The notes below the pieces were generated by a model. That model was not told the DNA's origin and ran no database searches. It saw only the letters and a list, made by a program, of their open reading frames with translations. A stretch of 64,000 nucleotides of DNA from Narthecium ossifragum. Taxonomy: Eukaryota; Streptophyta; Magnoliopsida; Dioscoreales; Nartheciaceae. Positions 32,820 through 44,842 of the stretch are shown piece after piece (position 1 is the stretch's first letter; every line of letters begins with the position of its first letter). The position numbers and the translations under genes are program-made. The stretch lies in contig OY986969.1 of the NCBI GenBank assembly GCA_963920575.1, positions 15,919,288-15,983,287 of the forward strand. Direction: 5' to 3'.

Positions 32820-35800
32820 ATGGCTTCTACACGTGGGCGTGGCAAGGCCTCCACATCTTTGGGGTTATCATCCTTCGCTTCTGAACGCTAGCGACCGACG
32901 ACATCTCACATGAAAAGAAGGATGGGAGGGGAGGTTGAGACCATAGTGGAGGAGGCAGTGGCAACAGATGCTGAAGAGGAGGATGGTGACGGGCCTATCC
33001 CGGGAGGGCCCGTGGATAGCTCCGTGCTCACCGAGTTCAGGACTCATGTTGCTTATCGCATATGGCGAGGAAAGGTATTCTAACTAATTTAATTGTGGAA
33101 GCCAAGTGTTTTGAGATGTCAATCTTTAACTTTACACCTCTAATGCAAGAGTGTGAGCTGCCACTTAAGATTTACGCTCATGGGTCATTAACCAAAACTT
33201 GGTTTGACGATGACGCTCATGAATGCCACAGGGTTAGGACAGTTGATGGAGTGCTTGTGAGGACCTGTCCCTCTACCCCTGTGGCTCGTTGTAGACCGCA
33301 AAGGCAATTTGGTAAATTACGCATTGTTGGTTTGTTTCACACCCGCGTGTGCACACACTGGCCTTGTTTGTGTTAGTGCTTGTTTGGAATGGTTAGGTGG
33401 ACCCAGGATCGGGAGATCCCAGCTCGGGCGCGCGAAAGCTTGCCTTTGGGCAGCTGACGACCCTTGAGCGATCGATCGCTCGTTGGAACGATCGATCGGA
33501 CTCGTGAGCGAGTCGATGGGTTTGACCCGCTCGGATCGATCCGACTTGTTGTTGGGATCGATCCGGGGCGCGAGCGACCGATCGCTCCTTAGAGCGATCG
33601 ATCGGAATCGCGTCGGTGGCTTTTCTGCTTCGTGAGGACAGCCGCCATTGGCCGTCGGTCTCTCCTGTCAGAAGGGGAGGACTTTCCCTCCCCTCCTTCG
33701 CCTTTTCCCCCTCTTTCCCGGCTGTCCCCTCCCCCTTTTCCTCCTTTTCTCCTTCCCCTCCTTCCTTCTTCTTCTTCTTCTTCTCTTTTCTTCTCTCCCA
33801 AAGCTCTGTTTTCTCTCCCTTTACCGCCGGCGAGCTTCTTCTCCTCCGTTCTCCCTTCTCCGACCATCATTTTGGGTGTTCTAACGCTCGTTGGATCCAT
33901 GGCAACGAGAGAAAGATCCCTGAAGTGGTTTGGAGCCTTGTTGGTGATCAACTCGCGGGGAATCAGCCGAGGAAGCGCTGTTAGGTAGGTTCTTCTACCT
34001 ACTGTGTTATTTTTGAGTTTTCTTTAGATCTAGCCGTTGGATCTTGTTGATCTTTGTCTTGTTGGATTCCTTATGCCTAGTAGAATTACTGATATGAGTT
34101 TCATGTTATTTGGTTGATATTTGAGTAGGTTTTATACATGATTAAGCTCAGTTTCTCTGTTTTCTGCTGTTCTTGAAGAACAGCCGACTTGCGGCATGTT
34201 TTCCGGCCGGTACGTACAAGTTCTTGGGTTGTGATGAGCATGAGAGTTTTAGATCTTTGAGTCTACTCTCTAATCCCACTGATTTCATATTTTTCCAATT
34301 TTTCTACGATTTGTTATGAATTGTTTGCTGAAGGGCTGCGTTGCAGCAATTAATGGGTAAGTTAGTTTGATTAACGATTTTGATTAGTGTTTTCCCGTTA
34401 ATCCAACAATTGGATGATTATGCATTTTTGATATGTTGATCCTACTGGTGGCTAAGTTGGATCTTGAATCCGACATTGTTTGGACGTCGGATCGATGGGA
34501 TCAATTAGCCCCTAAGTAGAGGCTTTGGGTGTTTTGAATATAATATTATATTTCAGAATATAATATTATATTGTGTTTTGTTCATCATCGTTTTCGGGGT
34601 TGTTTCCCGTTGCAGGAGTCCGCGGTCGACGGTCGCGGTACCGTCGTAATGCCGGGACCCGCTGCGGATCGGCTGGCAGCGGTTGGTAGTACCGCTGCAG
34701 CCATCCGGTTGAATTGTATGCTACTCTTGACATACTGTTGCATGCCTATCTCCTGATTGTGTATGTCATAGCATGCATTGTTGTTTTGTGCATTAGTTGC
34801 ATTGCTTAGGGCGTGGGTGATCTTTGGGTCGCCGTCCCGAGGCTGGAAGCTCGGACTTAGCCCTAGGACCGGGGTTGGGTGGTTTGGACCTGGTTTGAAT
34901 TGTGATGCCCAGTCGATTCGATGATAGGCTTAGATGACTGGTGCACTTGTGGCTTGATGATTGTAGAGGTCGTGTCGGCCTCAAGTCGGATCTGAGGTGT
35001 AGCCGGTGTCCGGTGTTCCTAAAACTCTTGAGTAGAGGAATTGCCTACTCAGTGGTGTCTCTTCCCACCAAACAGTCTTCAGTGTCCTGTTGAGAGTCAA
35101 CAGTGTCATTTCCTGCTACTGAGTGTGACCTGACATGTGACCAGCCCGACTGGAAGATCATGATCGTGGGCCTCAGGGACACGCGGTGGGGTTATGGGAC
35201 CCCTGTATACACCCAGGTTCCACTTAAGGGCGACACTGTAGCGTTTCCCTCTTCCTTCTGTGTGTCGTAGTGTAGATCCCTACTGAGCTTAGTGCTCACT
35301 ACTACCCGGGCTGCGTTTTGCAGGTGCAGGCGTCAGTTCTTCCTCTGTGGCCCCTACCGGGCAGTTAGTTGGCGGTGCGGCGGCGCCTGGTGGCTTTTGA
35401 GAGGTGGCAATATTTACTGCTTTTGCCCTTATGTTAGTTCGTCTCCTACGGGAGTAATGGTGTATTCGAATCTTCCCCTCTCCGAGGATATGTATATTAA
35501 ACACTTGAGTTTTAAATCTGTGGTTCGAGATTTTGGTAATTAATGTTGTTTTAATTGGGGGTGCTTTTGATGAATTGCTAAGGAGACCAATAGGTTAGAG
35601 GGAACCCTCGCCGTTCTTTTTCCGCGTTTTGTAGATTTCGGTTCGCATCGGCCGGCCCGATTGGGCTTTCGCGGTTCGGGGCGGGATAGTGCTCCTACTA
35701 GTCTATCAATAGTGTTGTTGTCTCAGCATTTGTCGAGAGATGGCACCCGAAGACAAGTACATTCCACTTCCCATGCGGTGAGATGATGATCATCCTGGCT

Positions 35801-36735
35801 GAAGTGGCCGCCATCTTGAACATTTCTGTGGCCGGCATATTGTTGGAGGAGAAGAAGCTGACTTTGGAGGGTGCAACAAAAATGATGGTTCAACATTTCG
35901 GAGTGCACAAAAATGATGTTATTTCGGAGTTGAGGAAGTATGGAGGGTATGCAATTCGGATGGCATGGTTGAGATACAATTGCCAGGTCAGGAAGGTGGG
36001 CTTAGAGAGATCAGTCAAAGCTTATCTCCTCTATTTGCTTAGGTGTACCCTCTTTTGCGACAAGTCAGGCGGCAAGGTGCACATGTCGTAGTTGTCATCC
36101 CTGTTGGATCTTGCTAATGTTCACAAGTATGCATGGGGAGCTGTGGCTCTTGTATACCTGTACCGAATGCTTGGACATGCCAGTAGATGGGGAGCATCGG
36201 GGATCGGTGGTTATCTCACTTTACTGGAGGTACGCTATTCTTAATCATTTGTTGTTCATCAATTATAACATTGATGCCTGACTAACTTGAGAAATGAAAC
36301 ATACCTTAGGCTTGGATATTCAACCACCTTCCTTCTATTGTGCCTGTGTAGCGTTTATTACGCTACACAACCATGTGTTTATCGTTGACTGCATGAAAAA
36401 AGGCAAGGGGATGCAAATAATAACATCAAGAATTATCGTGAGTGCCTTGATCGATTGAGTACACACCAGATAAGATGTCTTATACCTGTTGATTGAAATA
36501 CAACCACCTTCTTCTAATCTTTAACTAGTTTGTAATGTAGTCTAAGTTCATTTCACTATTGCAGTTCGAGCGACTGGTGACATTAATCGATGAGACCCAT
36601 GACCAGCTAGATGCTCTGTCTATTGAAGAACATAGGGATAGGTGGCGACAAATACATATAATAGCTCACGGCAACCGCGACACACGCCTAGCGTTTGTGA
36701 GACGAGCACGAGGCTCAACTAGCAATAGATGAGCA
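32820..36735 (+). pseudogene. Plant mobile domain (PMD) gene, disrupted
   Basis: This is related to MAIN/MAIL-type proteins and to PMD proteins carried by plant transposons. The first exon runs from ATG 32820 with TAG at 32889-32891, then the acidic segment and SVLTEFRTHVAYRIWRGK, with a donor at 33075. A second coding part ends at 33255. The solo LTR at 33256-35688 (TSD GTGCT) interrupts it. The PMD core resumes at about 35733 with AFVERWHPKTSTFHFPCGE and continues through RSVKAYLLYLLRCTLFCDKSGG. TAG at 36089-36091 cuts it, after which KYAWGAVALVYLYR and a possible splice at about 36231 are still recognisable. A final exon-like stretch is at 36565-36732. The gene cannot give a full protein. 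Confidence 0.85.
33256..35688 (+). mobile_element. Solo LTR, family S copy 3, TSD GTGCT
   Basis: It is flanked by GTGCT (33251-33255, 35689-35693). It starts TGTGAGGACCTG and ends GGGGCGGGATA; the final TA replaces the usual CA. It lies in the opposite direction to copies 1, 2 and 4. GATCGATC-type pairs start at 33470/33490, 33534/33556 and 33576/33596. A pyrimidine-rich leader is at about 33690-33850 and the twin 16-bp palindrome at 34537-34572. Confidence 0.9.
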
Positions 36736-36794
36736 TGATGACTAGACAATTTTGGATCACAACAACTACTTGCCATAGCTCCTTAGAATGTAAT

Positions 36795-36942
36795 GTTTGG
36801 TGGATGTATGGCTGATACTTTAGTGGGTTAGTAGTGTGTTGTTGACGAGAAATATATGGCTTAAGACTGTTTGGTGGATGTATGGATGATACTTTCGTGG
36901 ATTAGTACTGTGTTGTTGACGAGAAATATATGGGGTCCCAAA
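36795..36942. repeat. 74-bp tandem duplication
   Basis: Copies start at 36795 and 36869 with GTTTGGTGGATGTATGG and share GTGTTGTTGACGAGAAATAT. Confidence 0.85.
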
Positions 36943-37590
36943 TAGCGACTTAAGAGTGTGTAATGCCACAATTGTCTTCATAGATTGTTGCAATGTGATG
37001 TTTGTCCAGATGCATGTTTTTGGGTTTAGTACCCGTATACAGGGGTCACAAGAACTTTGCATGAAAAAAAGTGTTATTTGAATGCTATTGGGTTGCTAAA
37101 TTCTTTCTGTTGATATCCGATCACCGGCCGTTATATGTAATACTCAGTAGTCCATCACCGAATGCTTAGGTTCCAGGAATCAGTGATGAGGTAGCATTTA
37201 TTATCGTGGAAGCATGATCCATGGAATCGGTAGTTGATATCCGACAGGATTCGTACTGTTTGGGAATTTCATACCGATACCTATTCGTGGATATCTGTTG
37301 TTAACTACAATCATGGAGTCGGTGGTTGATAACCGACATGATTCGTACTGTTCGGGAATATAATACCGATACCTATTCATGGATATCGGTTGTGAAATAC
37401 CGAGTAATGGTAGCGAAGGAGATGTATCGGCATCGATTGTTTTGGGTATTTATTACTGACAGTAATGCATGTGTAGCGGTAGTCTATGACCGATGCTGGG
37501 TTGATTAAACCTGTATTCTGAAGAAGACCTTCAACAAGTAGCCGACCGATAATGTACATGTATTGCAATCAGCTACTGATAATGTAAGAA
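36905..37590 (+). repeat. Inverted-repeat block A, left copy
   Basis: The reverse complement occurs at about 38905-39490. Shared strings include AGCATTTATTATCGTGGAAG, GACATGATTCGTACTGTTC and CATAGATTGTTGCAATGT. It is full of ATCGG/CCGAT words like the MITE at 1794. Edges are by eye. Confidence 0.75.
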
Positions 37591-37599
37591 TCTACTATC

Positions 37600-38121
37600 A
37601 TCTGAATTGGTGTGTGTGTGTCCTCGCACGAGAAGGGTTATGTGGCACCTGTGGGCAATGTCCCAAGCTAGGCAAGATCGCAGGCAAATAGACATCCCGT
37701 TGTTGCACGAAATATCTTGGAGGACATGCCAACGTGCTGGCAATGTCCAAGATCATGTAGTCACCTTGGCGAAGGATGTTGAAGACAACGAGAATGTTGT
37801 GCATCACCTAGAAAACAAAAGAAGAAAATTGTATTGCTTGTCTTGTTGTACTCATAAATGCTCGGGACATAAAAAACACAAAGGCACTAATCCATACCAT
37901 GGGTGATGGACACATGAAGGGCCGGGACCCCAGCACGAGCGCCATTCCATTGATCCCTATATCTCTCTTTACCAGCCTCACCATCCATTACCTGTTATTC
38001 TTGCAGTGAACATGACCAAAAACCAATGAACAATTGTCTAACCACATATGGGTTAGACAACAGCTCTTATGGAGTGCATGATTTTGAAGATCACAACGAG
38101 GAGATCTTATATAGAGCTTTC
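37600..38121 (+). repeat. Inverted-repeat block B, left copy
   Basis: The reverse complement occurs at about 39740-40180. Shared strings include CATGTAGTCACCTTGGCGAA and AATGTTGTGCATCACC. The 99-codon ORF over it has no known domain. Confidence 0.75.
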
Positions 38122-38575
38122 TTCCATTACATGATTATTTCTTGCATCACATGCTAATAGTGGAGGATCAGCTGAAGCCGTATTGGTTAACTCAGCTCTC
38201 TTTGAAGCAAAATTTTCTCCTCTAGTACATTTGCCACTTTTATCACATGCTAACAATGGCGTTCATGGGAGGACTATTGTAAAAAGTTCTTTTCCGTTAC
38301 ATGATTATTTCTTACATCACATGCTAACAGTGGAGGATTAGCTGAAGGCCTATTGTACACAGTTCTCTATAAAGCAAAATGCTCTCCTCCAAGAGAATTT
38401 GTCGCTTTTATCACATGCTAACAGTTAGGGTCACGGGCGGCCTATTGTACACAGTTCTCATCCAGTACATTTATCCTCTTGCATTACATGCTAACAGTGG
38501 AGGATCAGCTGAAGCCTTATTGTACATATGTGTCTTAAAAGCAAAATGGTCTCCTCCAGTACATATATGTTCAAG
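38122..38575 (+). repeat. 169-170-bp tandem repeat, about 2.7 units
   Basis: Units start at about 38122, 38292 and 38461. Each holds two CACATGCTAACA-type motifs about 85 bp apart, plus GTGGAGGATCAGCTGAAG. Part of a unit appears reversed at 39560-39720. Confidence 0.8.
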
Positions 38576-38904
38576 GTAGCAAAGATGTAAGTCACTAGGC
38601 ACGTTCAACTTCTGTTTATTCAACACTTGGGAATCGAAGTCTTGCCTGCAATGTGCTGGCTATGCAGGTGGTGATTATTCCTGACCATGTCGTATCACAT
38701 CACTAATTGTTTCTCTCTTTATCGGCCTCTTTCTTGAAGATCATAATTGTCAAGACATGGGGTGCATGTCTATGTTTATGATCTAGTGCTGAGATGACAG
38801 TGAGGGGGAAACAACTGGTGCTTTGGTTGAAAATAATGTTGTATATGATGGGCATGAAGCTGCAGGATGGACTATTAAGTCTAACTACATGTTGGTAAGT
38901 AGCA

Positions 38905-39488
38905 CTACTTTCATACATTATCAGTAGGTGACTGCAATACCCGTACATTATCGCTTACTTGTTCAAGGTCTTCTTTAGAATATAGGTTTATTCAACCTAG
39001 CATCGGTGGATTACTACCGCCATACATGCATTACTATAGGTAGTAAATACCCGAATGGTACGAGCGCTGCCGCTACATCTCCTTCGCTGCCATGACTCCG
39101 TAGTGAACAACCGATATCCACGAATAGGTATCGATAATATATTCTTGAACAGTACGAATCATGTCGGTTATCAACCACCGTTTCCATGGCTCATGCTTCC
39201 ACGATAATAAATGCTACCTTATTACCGATTCTTGGACCTAAGCATTTGGTGATGTACTACCGATTATTACACATAATGGTCGGTGATCTTATATCCACAG
39301 AAATAATTTAGCCAAAAGTAGCATTCAAACAACACTTGTTTTTGTGGAAAATTTTTGTGACCCCTGTATATGGGTACTAAAGCCAAAAACATGCATCTAG
39401 ACAAACATTACATTGCAACAATCTATGAAGACAATAAATACATTACACAGTCTTAAGCCATATATTTGGGACCCCATATATTTCTTTT
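38905..39488 (-). repeat. Inverted-repeat block A, right copy
   Basis: This is the reverse complement of 36905-37590, diverged by scattered changes and small indels. Blocks A and B keep the same left-to-right order on both sides, so this is not a simple hairpin. Confidence 0.75.
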
Positions 39489-40250
39489 CTCGTTATGTTA
39501 TGATCGGTTTGGAGGTGGTGCAACCCACAGTAGAGGACTCACGTGGGAAATAGGCCTTCTGTGAACACAACTGTTAGCATGTGATAAAAGTGACAAATGT
39601 ACTAGAGGATAACCTTTTCCTTTTAAGAGAGCTTAGTTAACAAATACAGCTTCAGCTGATCCGCCATTGTTAGCATGTGATGCAAGGAATAATCATTTAA
39701 TGGAAGAGAACTGTGTTTGGACCTTGTCTATGATCTCCTTGTTGTGATCTTCAAAATCATGCACTTCATAAGAGTTGTTGTCTAACCCATATGTTAGTCA
39801 ATTGTTCGTTGGTCTTTGCTCCTGTTCACCAAAAGAATAACAGGTAAAAGATGGTGAGGCCAGTAAAGAGAGAAAGAGGGATCAACAGAATAGCGCTCGT
39901 GCTGGGGTCTCGGCCCTTCATGTCCAACACCCGTGGTATGGATTAGTGCCTTAGGTTTCTTATATCCCGATCATTTATAAGTACAACAAGACAAGCATTA
40001 CAGTTTTCTTCTTTTGTTTCGAAGGTGATGCACAACATTCCCGCTATCTTCAACGTCCTTCGCCAAGGTGACTACATGATCTTGGAGATTGCCGGCACGT
40101 TGACATGTCCTCCAAGTGATCGTGTGCAACAACAGGATGTGTATCCGCCTGCGATCTTGCCTTGCAGCTGCCATGTCATGCCAGAGATGATATGAAGTAA
40201 TATACCTACTGTGTGCTGCACCACCTCCAAACCGATCATAACATAACGAG
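39489..40250. mobile_element. 762-bp element with 34-bp perfect terminal inverted repeats
   Basis: The left end 39489-39522 starts CTCGTTATGTTATGATCGG. The right end 40217-40250 is its exact reverse complement over 34 bp, and similarity runs a further 15 bp or so inward. The inside includes reversed block B and part of the 169-bp repeat. No clear target duplication was found, and there is no transposase. Superfamily is undecided. Confidence 0.7.
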
Positions 40251-40365
40251 AATAGATAAACTACAAAGTTCGTAACCCGTTAAGCTTCATTCATTAACCC
40301 GATCATGATGAATGGTCAGTGACCATATCATCTCCTCCATTGTTCTTCTAGGGCATCAACCATCT

Positions 40366-40432
40366 CGCCAGCGGCCTCCTCCATCCATCTCGTTGGGGCG
40401 GCGGCTTCCTCCATCCATCTCGCCGGTGCACA
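40366..40432. repeat. Minisatellite with TTCCTCCATCCATCTCGCCGG unit, left part
   Basis: Two units are here and two more at 43329-43385. The solo LTR at 40456 split this sequence. Confidence 0.7.
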
Positions 40433-40455
40433 AAAGATTGATCGGCTAGGCGACG

Positions 40456-43321
40456 TGTGAGCACCAGTTCCTCTAACCTGGATCGACCGCATAGGTCGAG
40501 GGTTGTTTCCTGTTGGTTTGGTTTTGTGTCGAGTACGATCAGATGATCGTATGGCGGTTTTTGACCCTAAGGGCAATTTGGTAAAATTGCTCCATGGCTG
40601 TCAGTTTTGCACCCATGTTGCACACACTGCCTTTGATTGATGTATGTGATTGATAAGGACCTTAGGGGTGCTTCTGATCGGAAGATTGGAGCTCGATCGG
40701 GAGAGATCGAATCGGACAGCCGAGATCGATCATGATCTCTATAAATAGTCCTTTCTTTTCTCTCTCTTCTCTTTCTTTCTCTTGTCTCCTTTCTCTCTCC
40801 CCTTGGTTGCCTGCTGGAGCTTGGGCTACGGCTTTTCGACGCGGATCCGCGTGGATCGGAGGCGAGGGATTCATATATCGCCTGCTTGTTGCTACATGTA
40901 GGTGTTTCTACCCGATTCTGGTGAATTGGTAACCCTAGGATTGCTTTTATTTTATTTGTGGCTGTTGTGTTTGTTGGATTTCTTTTCTTTTCTATATTGT
41001 AGTTCCTTGCTAAGCTTAGAAGCTTTCTATCGAATCGTTTCTCTATTCTTTCGATCGAATTCCGTATTTTTGTCGGTTTTTCGACGGGGTCGGACTCAGA
41101 TCTAATATTTCACGATCTAAGTTTGGTTTTTAATGCATGAATGAATTCCTCGCCATCAAACCCACCTTCATGCAAAGTTTGAATGGATTCCATCACCGTT
41201 TGATAGATCAAATCCCACAAATTGAGTTTTCATAAGTTTTGTCGGTTGTCGGGCAATTTGTTTGATTTCTACGGATTTGATCATCCGAAGTTTTTTTTCT
41301 TAGTCTCATTAGATTCCCCACATCCAATTGCACACCTCTGCCAAGTTTGGTTTGATTTTGATACGTTTTGATAGATTGAAGCCAAGAAATTGACATCCAG
41401 TCACTATTCATATATGTTGTCGGTGCAAGAAGGATCGATCTTCTTGTTACCATTTCGATTGTCTACTTTGATGGATCGATCTTCCCTTGTGAGAAGATCG
41501 ATCTCTTCCTTGACAGAGGGAGCACTCAAGGAAGATCAATCTCTTCTTTCCCAGACAGAACCTGGGTTTGGGAGGATCGATCTTCATGGCATGAAGATCG
41601 ATCTCTTCTTTCTCAGGCAGAGGACTCCCTTAAGGAAGATCGATCTTCCTTTGCGTGAAGATCGATCTTTTCCTTAAGGCAGAGAACAGTCATATAGCAG
41701 ATCGATCTTCTTGGATAAGAAGATCGATCTCTTATATGCTATTTGATACTATTGATTCAGTTTTCAACAGTTTTGATTTCCTTTCAACCCGGTTTTCTCA
41801 TATGGCTTTCCCGATGATAGGTAATGATTATTATAATATTTTAATTAGGATTTCATCTGGTTTATCTCGGATTAGACCGTGATTTGGTTTTCAGATTAGT
41901 TTACCGATTTCTACCGATTTTCAACCAGTTTCTCGATGAAGCATGTTATACCTATATAGATATAGTTTGTGATTGATTTATCGCTTTATGGGAAACCGGG
42001 AGGGTGATGACTTCCGAGAATGTTTAGTATAAATGGGTTGAACGTGTGCCCTGCATGCTTTGAATGTCTTTACTGCTTTAAATATAGCCCAACTGATTGT
42101 CGGCGTGTGTCGGGACAGTAGTGTAAAATGAATGAATGTATTGTTTGGGGTTTGCCGGGGTTACATCCCCCTTGTAGCTTTTTTGGTTAACGGCTGTGAA
42201 CGCCATTGTAATGCCAAAATTGGCTCTGTTTCTTGTTGTTGCTTGTGGGCCAGTTACCTGTGGGTAACTGTGGAACCTTAGCCTGTCAGGTGCCGGAGTG
42301 CACTGAAGGCTATTGTATATCTGCTTTATCATTGCTTTGTTAGTTAGATCTTCATTGCTTTAGACCCTTGCTATGCTCATCCTTTGACAAGCTTCAGGCT
42401 ATGCCCAACCCTGTATAATTTAAGTCATCTTGTTGCATACTTATATCTCTTTATTTGTGCCTGAGCATTGCATGCATCTTGTTGGCATAGAGCATAAGGT
42501 TAGAGTGTGGGTGAACAAGGTCTTCACCGATCCGAGGCTCTAGGGTAGCTCAGATCTAGCTCTGGGACCGTGGTTGTGTAGCAAGGACTAGGGTGTGATT
42601 ATAATGCTAAATCTCTGTATTCTCAAGGATAGGTCTAGTTGGCTACTATCTATTGTTTGAGGAATAGAGGTCGCCCAGAGTTTTAATCTCATGCTCGGTA
42701 TCCGTGTTAAGGGAAGTTACGTGCTGCCTTGGGTCCTACCCCTTTGATGTTCAGCGTTGGGCGCTTGGTTGTTGAGAGGGGCGGCTGTTGACAGTTGAGG
42801 TCACAGAGCGCGTGCCCTAGGTAGGGTAGCCAGTGGACGTGACGTGAGTTTTCCTTAGAGATGAGACAAAACTCGGGACTTTGTGGTTTCCCCTTTTTAT
42901 TGTGCGACGTAGAGTAGAGTAAAACCCTACCGAGCTTTGTTACTCACTCCTACCCGGGCTATGTTTGCAGGTGCAAGCGTCGTCTCTTCCTTAGTGGTTC
43001 CAGCTGGATCAGGTCTTGGTGGCGAGTCGACTTCCGAAGGAGTTTGAGGTCTCAGAGGGACATATATACATTTTGGTAGCGTTTTGGTTTATAGTTACCT
43101 TTGAGGATAATGTACTTAACGTTTAATATATGAAATTTTGTTCTCTCTTTTAATTAAGTTTTATTTCGCAATGTAATATTTAGTTTTACCATTATGCCCT
43201 TGGAAGTCTTTAAGTTCAAATTAATTCCGCTTTGTGTATTATCGCGCCGTATCAGATGTAAATAGTGTAGGTTTTCCCTCACGTCCTGATTCGGATGGGT
43301 TTTCTGGGCCGGGGCGTGACA
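40456..43321 (+). mobile_element. Solo LTR of a family related to S, TSD CG[A/C]CG
   Basis: It starts TGTGAGCACCAG and ends GGGGCGTGACA. The 5-bp flanks are CGACG (40451-40455) and CGCCG (43322-43326), differing by one base. TATAAATA at 40740-40747 is followed by a pyrimidine-rich leader, which supports the plus orientation. GATCGATC pairs start at 41474/41496, 41575/41596, 41638/41660 and 41700/41722 (22, 21, 22, 22 bp). The end block matches the LTR that ends at 50742. Confidence 0.85.
40740..40747 (+). promoter_or_regulatory. TATA box of the solo LTR
   Basis: TATAAATA lies about 285 bp into the LTR and is preceded by GAGATCGATCATGATC. Confidence 0.65.
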
Positions 43322-43328
43322 CGCCGGC

Positions 43329-43385
43329 TTCCTCCATCCATCTCATCGGGGTGTCCGCTTCCTCCATCCATTTCACCGGCGCGCA
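43329..43385. repeat. Minisatellite with TTCCTCCATCCATCTCGCCGG unit, right part
   Basis: This is the continuation of the array at 40366-40432 beyond the solo LTR. Confidence 0.7.
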
Positions 43386-44152
43386 CAAGAGATCGACGAG
43401 TCACCGGTTTCCACCCTTGGGCGGCTCCTTAGTCGATCACCGATCGGTAGGTTTGGGTATATATTAACTATGTTTCTCCGTTTGATTACACTCCCCTCAT
43501 CGTGCTTCTTTGATTGCTTGATTGATGAACAATGCCCACCATCTATTTGCTCTCTTCTTAGCTATTGTGATCTTCAACATTCTCTTTGTTGAGATGGTTT
43601 TTATTATCGTTCAAGTATGCATGAGTAGTCTGCACTGGTGTGATATAAACCATATTTTGGGATCATGATCCACCTACCTTTTCATTATCTTCGAATGTGG
43701 ACCGCGAATTGCTGTCAAGCAAATTCTTACTTTGTAGCTTCTGTTAGTACTCGAAGCTTCGATTGAATTAACAAATTTCTTTCAAGCAAAGTGCTGCTTT
43801 CTAGCTTATGTGAGTACTCGAAGCTTGGATTGAATTAGTAAAAAGAAGTTGATGTTTGGTTTGTAAGCTTATATGTTACATCATTAAATACATGTGTACC
43901 TGTGTGTAATAAAACTTGGGTCCCCTTCTTCGTTTCTAATGTTACTAAGTGATGAATTAAGCTTAAGTAGTCCATATATTTTGTCTCTGATGTAGAAATA
44001 TATCTGGGGATTTAATTGAGAAAAGCGGAAATTTTTGCTATTTTTTAGCGTAATTTCTGGAACTTCATTGATCTTGAGAATTATGCATTCGAACTTCTAA
44101 CTATTATGCTTAGTTTTATTCATTTTTTATTGTTATTGCAATACAAGGAAGG
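43386..44152. other. Non-coding DNA before the GRF ORF
   Basis: It holds a duplicated segment of about 70 bp (near 43718 and 43785: CAAGCAAA.T.CT..TT.TAGCTT, then GTACTCGAAGCTT). It may be leader or intron of the next ORF. Confidence 0.4.
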
Positions 44153-44458
44153 ATGTCGCATTCATCATTATCTGCATCTCCTCGACCGCTTATGTTAAGG
44201 TGTGTCTGTGGGCTCAACATCGTGCGGCGAACCTTTTGCACTTCAAAAAACCCCAGGCGCATCTTTTATGGATGTTCGGATCGTCACAATGGCTGTGGTT
44301 TCTTTATTTGGCAAGATGTACTATGTTCCACTCCCGCTCCAACTTCACCAACTGTTTCTTCACTCGATGCAGGACCAAGCGCTAGCAAAGTCACAGAGGA
44401 CACATTGGGCCTTAAATTCCAAGTTGTGCACGCTAAAAGATGTGATTACCTCGCATAA
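44153..44458 (+). CDS. Small GRF-type zinc-finger protein, possibly truncated
   Basis: This 101-residue ORF carries a GRF zinc finger at about residues 17-55. Cys17 and Cys19 (CVCG), Cys41 (YGCS) and Cys48 (GCGFFIWQD) fit the family, which binds zinc and nucleic acid. In plants such short ORFs are common in repeat-rich DNA and are often transposon-associated. From about residue 75 the frame runs into the reversed Athila-like fragment, so the natural C-terminus is probably lost. Confidence 0.65.
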   Translation: MSHSSLSASPRPLMLRCVCGLNIVRRTFCTSKNPRRIFYGCSDRHNGCGFFIWQDVLCSTPAPTSPTVSSLDAGPSASKVTEDTLGLKFQVVHAKRCDYLA

Positions 44459-44842
44459 TTGGCGTGCCTTCTCCTCGTCCTTCATAAGTAACTGCAGAAT
44501 GAAAGAGTCAAAATTAGGCTTGGTTTTAGCCTTCTTAAGTAAGTCCAAAATGTCTGCCACAGAAAGTTGAGTAGAAACATGTGCATCGCCAGCATCAGAG
44601 ACATGAACATGTGCATGACTAACATTAGAATCATGAGCATATGCATAGTGAATGTTAGTATCATGAACATGCGTATGAGCGCTAAAATCATGTGCATATG
44701 CATCACGCACATTAGAATCAATAGCTTGTGCATCAATAGGACAAGAATTTTGAACATGCACACTAGCACTACAGTCATGAGCATATGCATCATCAACATG
44801 AACATCTTGAGCATGTGCACCATAAGCATTAAAATCATGGAT
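44370..44842 (-). pseudogene. His/Asp/Ala-rich repeat region downstream of gag
   Basis: On the minus strand this region is in frame with the gag ORF at 44843-45535 but separated by one stop at its junction. It encodes degenerate repeats of the type DAYAHD and HVH, then a non-repeated tail with ILDLLKKAKTKPNFDSFILQ. It occupies the place where the other two Athila-type elements have Asp-rich segments. The function is unknown. Confidence 0.6.

Noticed and set aside
38122..38575. CRISPR-like array
   Set aside because: This is plant nuclear DNA. Units are 169 bp with no short-repeat/spacer alternation, and the GATCGATC arrays have fixed 14-bp gaps in LTRs.
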